NCBI GenBank assembly: GCA_963783785.1 | Contig: CAWAOQ010000013.1 | Location: 1 to 64,000 of the forward strand | Direction: 5' to 3' | Length of the DNA: 64,000 nucleotides | From: CADEEN01 sp963783785 | GTDB lineage: Bacteria; Pseudomonadota; Gammaproteobacteria; Burkholderiales; Burkholderiaceae_C | Shown here: positions 57,046 through 64,000 of the stretch, piece by piece | Layout: the number at the start of each line of letters is the position of its first letter | How positions within the stretch are numbered: position 1 is the first letter of the stretch | Position numbers and translations under genes: made by a program | The notes under the pieces: model-generated | Seen by the model: the letters and a program-made list of their open reading frames with translations, nothing else | The model's database searches: none | Told to the model about the DNA's origin: nothing

Positions 57046-57935
57046 GTCTGCACAGCCTGTTCGACGTGCCGGCACCGGCCAAGCTGAACCTGTTCCTGCA
57101 TGTGATCGGTCGCCGGGCCGACGGCTACCACCTGCTGCAGTCGGTATTCGTGCTGATCGACTGGACCGACACCCTTCACTTCGAACGCCGCGGCGACGGT
57201 CGACTGCTGCGGCACGACCTCGGCGCCGCATTGCCTGCCGACGACCTGACGCTGGCCGCTGCCCGGCTGCTGCAGGCCGAGAGCGGTACCCGCCACGGCT
57301 GCGACATCTCGATCGACAAGCGCGTGCCCTGGGCCGCCGGGCTCGGCGGCGGCAGTTCCGACGCCGCCACCACCCTGCTGGCACTGAACCGTCTGTGGGG
57401 CCTGGGCTGGCCGCGCCCGCGGCTGGCAACGTTGGCCGCCAAGCTCGGCGCCGATGTGCCGTTCTTCATCGGTGGCCACAACGCGTTCGTCGAGGGCATC
57501 GGCGAGCGGCTGGCGCCGCTGGCGGTGCCACGCCAGTGGTTCGCCGTCGTCAAGCCGGCCACAGGGCTCGCCACGGAGACCATCTTCAGGCACCCGGCGT
57601 TGGTCCGCGATACGCCCGCTGTTATACTTTCAGGCTTTCTTGCAGACGCAGCAAAACCCGGGTTCTGGCAGCTGGGCTATGGCAGGAACGACCTGCAGCC
57701 GCCCGCCGAGGAGCGCTGCCGCGACGTGGCCGAGGCCGCCGAGTGGTTGCGATCGCGGTTCGGCAACAGTCGGATGACGGGCTCTGGCAGCGCAGTGTTT
57801 GCGAGAAACGGCACTGGCGACCAGCCTTTGGCGACATGGCCGGCGGAAGAACTTCCGCCGGGCTGGGTGGGTCGGATGTGCCGCAGCCTGGACCGGCATC
57901 CGCTCATCGAATGGGCAGATGACGAGCCCGGTTGA
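57042..57935 (+). CDS. ispE: IspE, 4-(cytidine 5'-diphospho)-2-C-methyl-D-erythritol kinase
   Basis: The 297-residue GHMP kinase catalyses the ATP-dependent step of the non-mevalonate isoprenoid pathway. The glycine-rich loop WAAGLGGGSSDAATTLLALN lies near residue 100, the N terminus PAPAKLNLFLHVIGRRADGY is diagnostic, and the final motif is SRMTGSGSAVFARN. The start ATG 57042 overlaps the lolB stop. tRNA-Gln and prs follow on the same strand, the usual betaproteobacterial order. Confidence 0.95.
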   Translation: MSLHSLFDVPAPAKLNLFLHVIGRRADGYHLLQSVFVLIDWTDTLHFERRGDGRLLRHDLGAALPADDLTLAAARLLQAESGTRHGCDISIDKRVPWAAGLGGGSSDAATTLLALNRLWGLGWPRPRLATLAAKLGADVPFFIGGHNAFVEGIGERLAPLAVPRQWFAVVKPATGLATETIFRHPALVRDTPAVILSGFLADAAKPGFWQLGYGRNDLQPPAEERCRDVAEAAEWLRSRFGNSRMTGSGSAVFARNGTGDQPLATWPAEELPPGWVGRMCRSLDRHPLIEWADDEPG

Positions 57936-57973
57936 AACGGTTTCACGGTGGTGGCGCGAGCCGCTTCCGGCGT

Positions 57974-58050
57974 AGGGGAGTCGCCAAGTTGGTCAAGGCA
58001 TCGGATTTTGATTCCGACATGCGAGGGTTCGAGTCCTTCCTCCCCTGCCA
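57974..58050 (+). tRNA. tRNA-Gln (anticodon TTG)
   Basis: The 77-base gene has acceptor arms AGGGGAG and CTCCCCT, a D arm GCC-AAGTTGGTCAA-GGC, an anticodon stem TCGGA/TCCGA with loop TTTTGAT (anticodon TTG), and a T arm GAGGG-TTCGAGT-CCTTC with one G-T pair. The discriminator is G and CCA is encoded. It lies 38 bases after ispE and 67 before prs. Confidence 0.95.
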
Positions 58051-58117
58051 AAACATGCACTTCACGCGTCCATTCAACCTGCCCTGACCTGCAGCCTGCC
58101 CCCTGAAAGCCCACGCC

Positions 58118-59080
58118 GTGCTGTTCAACACCATGCTGTTCACCGGCAACGCGAACCGCGTGCTGGCCGAAGAGATCACGGCCCACCTCGGCGTCGACCT
58201 CGGCAAGGCCACGGTCGGTCGCTTCTCGGACGGCGAGGTCACCGTCGAAGTTCACCAGAACGTGCGCGCGCGAGACGTCTTCGTCGTGCAATCGACCTGC
58301 GCGCCGACCAACGACAACCTGATGGAACTGTTGATCATGGTCGATGCGTTGAAGCGCGCCAGCGCGCGCCGCATCACCGCCGTGATCCCCTACTTCGGCT
58401 ATGCCCGCCAGGACCGCCGTCCGCGCAGCACACGCGTGCCGATCAGCGCCAAGGTGGTGGCCAACCTGCTCGAAACCGTGGGCATCGAGCGGGTGCTGAC
58501 GATGGACCTGCACGCCGACCAGATCCAGGGTTTCTTCGACATCCCGGTCGACAACATCTACGCCTCGCCGGTGCTGTTGGCCGACTTGAAGAGCAAGGAC
58601 TACCGCGACCTGATCGTGGTCTCCCCCGACGTCGGCGGCGTGGTCCGCGCCCGCGCACTGGCCAAGCAGCTCGGCTGCGACCTGGCCATCATCGACAAGC
58701 GCCGCTCGGCCGCCAACGTGGCCGAAGTGATGCATGTGATCGGCGAGATCGAGGGCCGCAACTGCGTCATCATGGACGACATGATCGACACCGCCGGCAC
58801 GCTGGTGAAGGCGGCCGACGTGCTCAAGGAGCGCGGTGCCCAGAGCGTCTATGCGTACTGCACGCACGCGGTGTTCTCGGGCCCGGCGATCGAGCGCATC
58901 GCCACCTCGGCGCTGGACGAGGTGGTGATCACCAACACCATCCCGCTCAGCGACGGTGCCAAAGCCTGCCGGAAGATCCGCCAGCTGTCGGTCGCCTTCC
59001 TGTTTGCCGAAACCATCCGCCGCATTTCCGACGGCGAGTCGGTGACGTCGCTGTTCGCGGAGCAAAACAACAATTTTTAG
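58118..59080 (+). CDS. prs: Ribose-phosphate pyrophosphokinase (PRPP synthase)
   Basis: The 320-residue enzyme makes PRPP from ribose-5-phosphate and ATP for nucleotide, histidine and tryptophan synthesis. FSDGEVTVEVHQNVRARDVF (about 35-54), DLHADQIQGFFDIPVDNI and CVIMDDMIDTAGTL (PRPP-binding loop, about 220) are intact. The start is uncertain: GTG 58118 gives MLFNTMLFTG and ATG 58133 gives a 315-residue form; neither has a strong ribosome site, and short N-terminal extensions before LFTGNAN are common in the group. Its product feeds the his genes at the right end of the window. Confidence 0.95.
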   Translation: MLFNTMLFTGNANRVLAEEITAHLGVDLGKATVGRFSDGEVTVEVHQNVRARDVFVVQSTCAPTNDNLMELLIMVDALKRASARRITAVIPYFGYARQDRRPRSTRVPISAKVVANLLETVGIERVLTMDLHADQIQGFFDIPVDNIYASPVLLADLKSKDYRDLIVVSPDVGGVVRARALAKQLGCDLAIIDKRRSAANVAEVMHVIGEIEGRNCVIMDDMIDTAGTLVKAADVLKERGAQSVYAYCTHAVFSGPAIERIATSALDEVVITNTIPLSDGAKACRKIRQLSVAFLFAETIRRISDGESVTSLFAEQNNNF

Positions 59081-59089
59081 AAGGACGGC

Positions 59090-59119
59090 GGGCTCCCTGC
59101 AGGAGCCCTTGTCTTGTTT
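59090..59119 (+). terminator. Intrinsic terminator after prs
   Basis: GGGCTCC and GGAGCCC form a seven-base-pair stem around CTGCA, with a T-rich tail TTGTCTTGTTT. It begins 10 bases after the prs stop codon and should separate prs from rplY, at least in part. Confidence 0.7.
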
Positions 59120-59181
59120 GGGTCTTAGTTGACCTTTATCTGGAGCCCTGGTCGCGGGGCTCTCACTTTGGAGTGAAAACC

Positions 59182-59829
59182 ATGAAATTCGTCGCTTACG
59201 AGCGTACGTTGCAGGGGACCGGAGCGAGCCGCCGCCTGCGTCTGACCAACAAGGTTCCGGGCATCGTCTATGGCGCGGGAACGCCAACGATGATCGAACT
59301 GGACCACAACGCGTTGTACTTCGCGCTGAAGAAGGAGGCGTTCCACTCGTCGATCCTCGAGATGGAACTCGGCAGCAGAACCGAGAAGGTGCTGTTGCGC
59401 GATTTCCAGATGCACGCCTGGAAGCAGAACGTGCTTCACGTCGACTTCCAGCGTGTCGACGACACCACCAAGGTGACCAAGAAGGTGCCGCTGCACTTCG
59501 TCAATGAAGAGCTGTCGCCGGCCGTCAAGACCGACAAGTGCCTGGTGAGCCACGTCGTCACCGAGGTGGAAATCCAGTGCCTGGCCTCGCAGCTGCCCGA
59601 GTTCCTGACCGTCGACCTGGGCAACCTGGTCAAGGGCCAGTCGCTGAAAGCCAGCGACCTGCAACTCGGCGAAGGCGTCAAGATCGTGACCCACGGCAAG
59701 AAGGATCCGGTGATCGCCGCCGTGACCCTGCCGAAGGAAGAGGTCGAGGAGGCCGCCCCAGCACCGGTGATTGCCGCAGCGCCCCCAGAAAAGAAAGCCA
59801 AGAAGACCGAAAAGCAGAACAAGAAGTAG
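59182..59829 (+). CDS. rplY: Ribosomal protein L25 (Ctc form)
   Basis: The 215-residue protein binds 5S rRNA in the large subunit and has the C-terminal extension of the Ctc form. The L25 core (about 1-95) reads VAYERTLQGTGASRRLRLTN, VPGIVYGAG and LRDFQMHAWKQNVLHVDFQR. The second domain is VEIQCLASQLPEFLTVDLGN. The tail is a lysine-rich EKKAKKTEKQNKK. The start ATG 59182 follows TTGGAG; a GTG three codons earlier is unlikely. It is flanked by terminators on both sides. Confidence 0.95.
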   Translation: MKFVAYERTLQGTGASRRLRLTNKVPGIVYGAGTPTMIELDHNALYFALKKEAFHSSILEMELGSRTEKVLLRDFQMHAWKQNVLHVDFQRVDDTTKVTKKVPLHFVNEELSPAVKTDKCLVSHVVTEVEIQCLASQLPEFLTVDLGNLVKGQSLKASDLQLGEGVKIVTHGKKDPVIAAVTLPKEEVEEAAPAPVIAAAPPEKKAKKTEKQNKK

Positions 59830-59854
59830 GCCGCAGGCACTGCTGTTCGATCGA

Positions 59855-59886
59855 CAGGCCCCGCAATGCGGGGCCTGTTCTTTTTC
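59855..59886 (+). terminator. Strong intrinsic terminator after rplY
   Basis: CAGGCCCCGC and GCGGGGCCTG form a perfect ten-base-pair stem with a three-base loop, AAT, and TTCTTTTTC follows. It lies 26 bases after the rplY stop, ahead of pth. Confidence 0.9.
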
Positions 59887-59911
59887 GGTGCCCCCTTATC
59901 ATCGGATCAAC

Positions 59912-60544
59912 ATGACGATTCGATTGCTGGTCGGCCTGGGCAATCCAGGGGCCGAGTACGACGCCACGCGACACAACGCCGGCTTCTGGTGGGTCGATGC
60001 CGTGGCCTCCAAGCTCGGTGCGCGGCTGTCGTTCGATCGCGGCTATCACGGTCTGGTGGCGCGCTTGAACCGCGCGGGCAGCGAGCCGCTGTGGCTGCTC
60101 GAGCCGCAGACCTTCATGAACCTGTCGGGCAAGTCCGTGGCTGCGCTGGCGCGGTTCTACAAGATCGCGCCCGACGAAATCCTGGTGGCCCACGACGAAC
60201 TCGATCTGTTGCCCGGCCAGGTGAAGCTCAAGCAGGGCGGCAGCGCTGCCGGCCACAACGGCCTCAAGGACATCGTCGCGCAGTTGGGCACCACCGACTT
60301 CTGGCGCCTTCGGCTTGGCATCGGCCATCCAGGGGTCAAGTCCGAAGTCATCCACTACGTGCTGAAGCGACCGTCGCCGGAGCACCGCGAGGCGATCGAT
60401 CAATGCATCGTGCGCACGTTGGACGCACTCGACCTGCTGCTGGCCGGTGCGATGGAGCGCGCGATGATGAAGATACACACCAAGCCGTCGCTACCGAAGA
60501 CCGCGCCACCTGCGGCCAGGGTCGAGCCGGGAGAAACGCCGTGA
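59912..60544 (+). CDS. pth: Peptidyl-tRNA hydrolase
   Basis: The 210-residue enzyme releases tRNA from abortive peptidyl-tRNA. LLVGLGNPGAEYDATRHNAG carries the catalytic His (about 23), and LEPQTFMNLSGKSV, VAHDELDLLPGQVKLKQGGS and AAGHNGLKDI complete the active site. The start ATG 59912 agrees with the family. The C-terminal 20 residues are Pro-rich and extra. Its stop codon overlaps the GTG start of the DUF4124 gene. Confidence 0.95.
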   Translation: MTIRLLVGLGNPGAEYDATRHNAGFWWVDAVASKLGARLSFDRGYHGLVARLNRAGSEPLWLLEPQTFMNLSGKSVAALARFYKIAPDEILVAHDELDLLPGQVKLKQGGSAAGHNGLKDIVAQLGTTDFWRLRLGIGHPGVKSEVIHYVLKRPSPEHREAIDQCIVRTLDALDLLLAGAMERAMMKIHTKPSLPKTAPPAARVEPGETP

Positions 60545-60948
60545 CCCGATGCACACGCAGCGCGGCCGCGCTGTTGGCCGCCGTGCTTTGGCTGGCTGCT
60601 GGCAGCAGCGGCGCGGCTCAGCAGAAGGTCTTTCGTTGCGGCCCGGACGGCAGCATCTATTCACAGACGCCATGCGTGGACGGCTACGAGGTCAACGTCG
60701 CCGATCCTCGCAGCGCCGAACAGCGCAAGGCCGCTGAAGACGCCACCAAGCGCGAGGGCAAGACCGTCGAGAAGATGACGCGCGAGCGGCAGGCGCAAGA
60801 GGCTGCAGCCGCCAAGCAAGGCCCGAGGCAGACCGCCAGCCCGTCATCCGCCAAGCCGGCGGCATCGGCCGCCTCGGGCACGGCTGCGAAGAAACGCCGC
60901 GCCGACAGCGGCAAGCCCGCCGCCTCGACCAAACCGACTCAGCCCTGA
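60541..60948 (+). CDS. DUF4124 protein, exported
   Basis: The 135-residue protein starts at GTG 60541 (overlap GTGA with pth). It has a signal peptide, RSAAALLAAVLWLAAGSSGA, and then a DUF4124 segment, QKVFRCGPDGSIYSQTPCVD, with two cysteines that probably form a disulfide. A charged helix follows (about 60-95, AEQRKAAEDATKREGKTVEK) and then an Ala/Ser/Pro/Lys-rich low-complexity tail. Function is unknown. The gene ends overlapping the convergent ferredoxin gene by 10 bases. Confidence 0.82.
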   Translation: MTRCTRSAAALLAAVLWLAAGSSGAAQQKVFRCGPDGSIYSQTPCVDGYEVNVADPRSAEQRKAAEDATKREGKTVEKMTRERQAQEAAAAKQGPRQTASPSSAKPAASAASGTAAKKRRADSGKPAASTKPTQP

Positions 60949-61226
60949 GCCAGGCCGGGTGCCGGCGCAGCCTGCTGCTGCAGGCGCCGATACTTGGCCC
61001 ACAGCGTTTCCTTGGACTCCACATGCTGCGGGTGCAGCGGGATGCATGCGACCGGGCACACCTGCACGCATTGCGGCTCGTCGAAATGGCCGACGCATTC
61101 AGTGCAGCGCGACGGGTCGATCTGGTAGAACTCGGGCCCCATCGAGATCGCCTGGTTCGGGCACTCGGGTTCGCAGACGTCGCAGTTGATGCACTCGTCG
61201 GTGATCATCAACGCCATGCGGCTCAT
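60939..61226 (-). CDS. YfhL-type 2[4Fe-4S] ferredoxin
   Basis: The 95-residue protein binds two 4Fe-4S clusters through CINCDVCEPECP (about 13-24) and CTECVGHFDEPQCVQVCPV (about 41-59), the latter with the insertion characteristic of the YfhL subfamily. A helical tail follows. Electron-transfer partners are unknown. The start ATG 61226 overlaps the coaD stop (ATGA), implying translational coupling; MALMITDECI at 61217 is an alternative start. Confidence 0.93.
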   Translation of the reverse strand: MSRMALMITDECINCDVCEPECPNQAISMGPEFYQIDPSRCTECVGHFDEPQCVQVCPVACIPLHPQHVESKETLWAKYRRLQQQAAPAPGLAQG

Positions 61227-61729
61227 TCGCGCGGCACTTGCGCCACGCGCTCCTTCAGTTTCTCGAGCACCAAGGGTGCCACGAACTTGGAGACATCGCC
61301 GCCCAAGGTGGCAATCTCGCGCACGAAGGTGCCGCTGATGAACTGGTATTGGTCGCTGGGCGTCAGGAACAGCGTCTCGACGTCGGGCATCAACTGGCGG
61401 TTCATGCCGGCCATCTGAAACTCGTACTCGAAATCGCTGACCGCGCGCAAGCCGCGCACGACCACCTTGCCATCATGGCCAACGACGAAGTCGCGCAGCA
61501 GACCGCGAAACGGGATGACCTCGACGTTCGGGTACGGCGTCGCAAGTTCGCGGGCAATTTCCAGGCGTTCGTCGATCGTGAACATCGTGCGCTTGTGGTG
61601 GCCGACAGCCACCGCCAGGATCAGGCGCTCGAACAAACGGCTGGAGCGCGCCATCAGGTCCTGATGACCCAGCGTCATCGGGTCGAAGGTGCCGGGGTAG
61701 ACGGCGGTGAGGCGGGTGGCGGAGGTCAA
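61223..61729 (-). CDS. coaD: Phosphopantetheine adenylyltransferase
   Basis: The 168-residue enzyme adenylates 4'-phosphopantetheine, the penultimate step of coenzyme A synthesis. The nucleotidyltransferase motif is AVYPGTFDPMTLGHQDLMAR (TxGH, about 14-22). Other conserved parts are VGHHKRTMF, FRGLLRDFV, VVRGLRAVSDFEYEFQMAGM, and ISGTFVREIATLGGDVSKFV. Length and order (rsmD, coaD, ferredoxin) match other betaproteobacteria. Confidence 0.95.
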   Translation of the reverse strand: MTSATRLTAVYPGTFDPMTLGHQDLMARSSRLFERLILAVAVGHHKRTMFTIDERLEIARELATPYPNVEVIPFRGLLRDFVVGHDGKVVVRGLRAVSDFEYEFQMAGMNRQLMPDVETLFLTPSDQYQFISGTFVREIATLGGDVSKFVAPLVLEKLKERVAQVPRE

Positions 61730-61756
61730 GGCAGGGACGAGAAGTCGTGCGGCAGT

Positions 61757-62319
61757 TTAGCCGTCGACGCGCCGGAACAGGTGCGCATGCACCGCGCCGG
61801 CGCGCAAGTGGCGGTGAGCCGTGAAGCCCGCCGGCACCGCCGCGAAGGGGCGCGGCGCCTCCAGGTAGAGGAAGCCGCCCGCGGCAACAGCCGGCGCGGC
61901 CGCGGCCAGTGCCGCGTCGAACAGGTCACTGTCGAACGGCGGATCCAGCAGCACCAGGTCGAATCGACCGGGCGTGCAGCGCGACAGCCAGGCCAGCGCG
62001 TCGCTGCCGATCACCTGCACCGCGTCGGCGTGCAGCCGGGTCTTGACTTCGGCCAGGCCGCGCAGCAACACCGCGTCGCGTTCGAGCATCAGCACTTCGG
62101 CCGCGCCGCGTGACGCGGCCTCGAAGCCGAGGGCGCCGCTGCCGGCGAAGGCGTCGAGCACACGCCAGCCGGCGAGGTCCTGGCCGAGCCAGTTGAACAG
62201 CGTCTCGCGCACCCGGTCGGGCGTCGGGCGCAGGCCCGGCCGGTCGGCCACCGGCAACTTGCTGCGTTTCCACAGGCCACCGATCAGGCGGACTTCGCCG
62301 GGCGGGCCGCCGCGGCGCG

Positions 62320-62323
<4 letters not shown>
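61757..62323 (-). CDS. rsmD: RsmD, 16S rRNA (guanine966-N2)-methyltransferase
   Basis: The 188-residue SAM methyltransferase modifies G966 of 16S rRNA. VRLIGGLWKRSKLPVADRPG leads to RPTPDRVRETLFNWLG, the family's signature. The SAM-binding loop is VLDAFAGSGALGFEAASRGA, and FDLVLLDPPFDSD contains the DPPF catalytic motif (about 120). It starts at GTG 62323, overlapping the hisF stop (GTGA), so it is translationally coupled to hisF and is not expressed separately. Confidence 0.92.
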
Positions 62324-63087
<764 letters not shown>

Positions 63088-63834
63088 TCAGGCGCGGCCG
63101 TTCAGCTCGTCGGCGCGGCGTTGGGCGGCGGCGAAATCGAGCGCGCCGTTGTAGATCGCGCGGCCACAGATCACACCGTCGACGCCCTCGCCTTCGATCG
63201 CGCACAGCCGCTCGATGTCGGCCATGCCCGACAGCCCGCCCGAGGCGATCACGGGAATCGTCAGGGCCTGCGCCAGCTTGACGGTGGCGTCGATGTTGAT
63301 GCCGGTCATCATGCCGTCGCGGCCGATGTCGGTGTAGATCACGGCCTCGACACCGTAGTCCTCGAACTTCCTGGCCAGGTCGATGACCTCGTGGCCGGTC
63401 AGCTTGCTCCAGCCGTCGGTGGCCACCTTGCCGTCCTTGGCATCGAGGCCGACGATGATGTGGCCCCCGAAGGCCGTGCAGGCGTCTTTCAGGAAGCCCG
63501 GGCTCTTGACCGCAGCAGTCCCGATGATCACGTAGCTGAGCCCGTCGTCGAGGTAGCGCTCGATGGTGTCGAGGTCGCGCAGGCCGCCGCCGAGCTGCAC
63601 CGGGATCTCGTCGCCGACCGCGCGCACGATGGCCTTGACCGCCGCTTCGTTGACCGGCTTGCCGGCGAAGGCACCGTTCAGGTCCACCAGGTGCAACCGC
63701 CGCGCGCCGGCAGCGAGCCAGCGCCGCGCCATCGCTGCCGGGTCTTCACCGAACGTGGTCGAGACCGCCATGTCGCCCTGTTCGAGGCGCACGCAATGGC
63801 CATCCTTGAGGTCGATCGCAGGTATCAGCAGCAT
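63088..63834 (-). CDS. hisA: HisA, ProFAR isomerase
   Basis: The 248-residue barrel isomerises phosphoribosyl-formimino-AICAR-phosphate in histidine synthesis. LLIPAIDLKDGHCVRLEQGD with the catalytic Asp is at the N terminus. LHLVDLNGAF and VQLGGGLRDLDTIERYLDDG follow, and the second catalytic Asp is in YTDIGRDGMMTGIN. It starts at ATG 63834, 20 bases after hisH, and hisF follows immediately. Confidence 0.95.
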   Translation of the reverse strand: MLLIPAIDLKDGHCVRLEQGDMAVSTTFGEDPAAMARRWLAAGARRLHLVDLNGAFAGKPVNEAAVKAIVRAVGDEIPVQLGGGLRDLDTIERYLDDGLSYVIIGTAAVKSPGFLKDACTAFGGHIIVGLDAKDGKVATDGWSKLTGHEVIDLARKFEDYGVEAVIYTDIGRDGMMTGINIDATVKLAQALTIPVIASGGLSGMADIERLCAIEGEGVDGVICGRAIYNGALDFAAAQRRADELNGRA

Positions 63835-63853
63835 GGTGGAGGGATGGAAGGAC

Positions 63854-64000
63854 CTAGGGCTTCCAGGCGAGGAAGTTGCGGTACAGCGTCAGGCCGTCGG
63901 CAGCGCTCTTCTCGGGATGGAACTGGGTGGCAAAAATGTTATCCCGGGCCACGGCCGAGGTAAAGCGCGTGCCGTACTCGGTGAGCCCGGCGCTGTGGTG
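63854..64000 (-). CDS. hisH: HisH, glutamine amidotransferase subunit of IGP synthase (partial, C-terminal 48 residues)
   Basis: Only the end of the gene is in the window. The reading frame gives YGTRFTSAVARDNIFATQFH, PEKS, and then a LYRNFLAWKP ending. The QFHPEKS segment is the conserved catalytic His/Glu part of class I amidotransferases in HisH. The 5' end lies beyond 64000. The order hisH-hisA-hisF is the usual one. Confidence 0.92.
   Translation of the reverse strand, partial: HHSAGLTEYGTRFTSAVARDNIFATQFHPEKSAADGLTLYRNFLAWKP

Overview
The window reads as chromosomal core DNA of a high-GC betaproteobacterium of the order Burkholderiales, probably from the Rubrivivax/Leptothrix/Methylibium/Rhizobacter neighbourhood. 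This rests on gene content and order (DUF721-M23-secA-argJ, petABC-sspA-sspB, TPR-lolB-ispE-tRNA-Gln-prs-rplY-pth, hisHAF-rsmD-coaD-ferredoxin, DUF3567, DUF1631, split metH) and on the PVWY form of the cytochrome b Qo motif. I see no plasmid, phage, insertion sequence or CRISPR array.

Layout. 0-6.3 kb: a PEP/pyruvate-binding-type protein of unusual domain order, a small unknown protein, ubiE with a DUF971 partner, and a GGDEF-EAL protein. 6.3-10.2 kb: a 1299-residue FAD/Fe-S oxidoreductase. 10.4-15.4 kb: a complete glycerol-3-phosphate uptake operon, ugpBAECQ. 15.4-17.0 kb: an MFS exporter behind what looks like a leader-peptide/terminator attenuator. 17-22.5 kb: argJ, secA, an M23 peptidase and a DciA-like protein. 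22.5-23.7 kb: an AT-richer scar holding a broken VWA/PASTA protein gene, then tRNA-Thr. 23.8-28.5 kb: sspB, sspA, the bc1 complex and mscL. 28.6-43.8 kb: DUF1631, pdxA, a NIF3-family protein, a DegQ-type protease, an OmpA-like lipoprotein, a metH homocysteine-binding module, a second GGDEF-EAL protein, a tandem AAA ATPase, DUF3567, DUF3108, a fumarylacetoacetase-family hydrolase and a helical protein. 43.9-64 kb: a CAU tRNA, a cysK stub, a zinc-sensor diguanylate cyclase of DgcZ type, hrcA, nadK-recN-rapZ, an LON-domain protein, mutY, a dynamin-like GTPase, mutM, the lolB-ispE-prs-rplY-pth block, and rsmD/his genes running off the right end.

Functional themes. Three c-di-GMP enzymes have different inputs and different product-inhibition sites. 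DNA repair is represented by mutY, mutM and recN. Envelope and secretion functions include secA, lolB, a DegQ-type protease and mscL. The ugp operon feeds phosphate and glycerol-3-phosphate scavenging.

Caution. Several conserved genes (pdxA, the second GGDEF-EAL gene, the AAA ATPase, the DUF3108 gene, the LON-domain gene and perhaps the ugpE start) are interrupted by single-base indels, nearly all with the effect of one extra base. The lengths return to a whole number of codons once these are removed. Assembly error is the likeliest cause, so I mark these genes as frameshifted without concluding that the functions are lost. The most interesting candidate new element is the leader peptide plus terminator/antiterminator in front of the MFS gene at about 16.7-16.99 kb.
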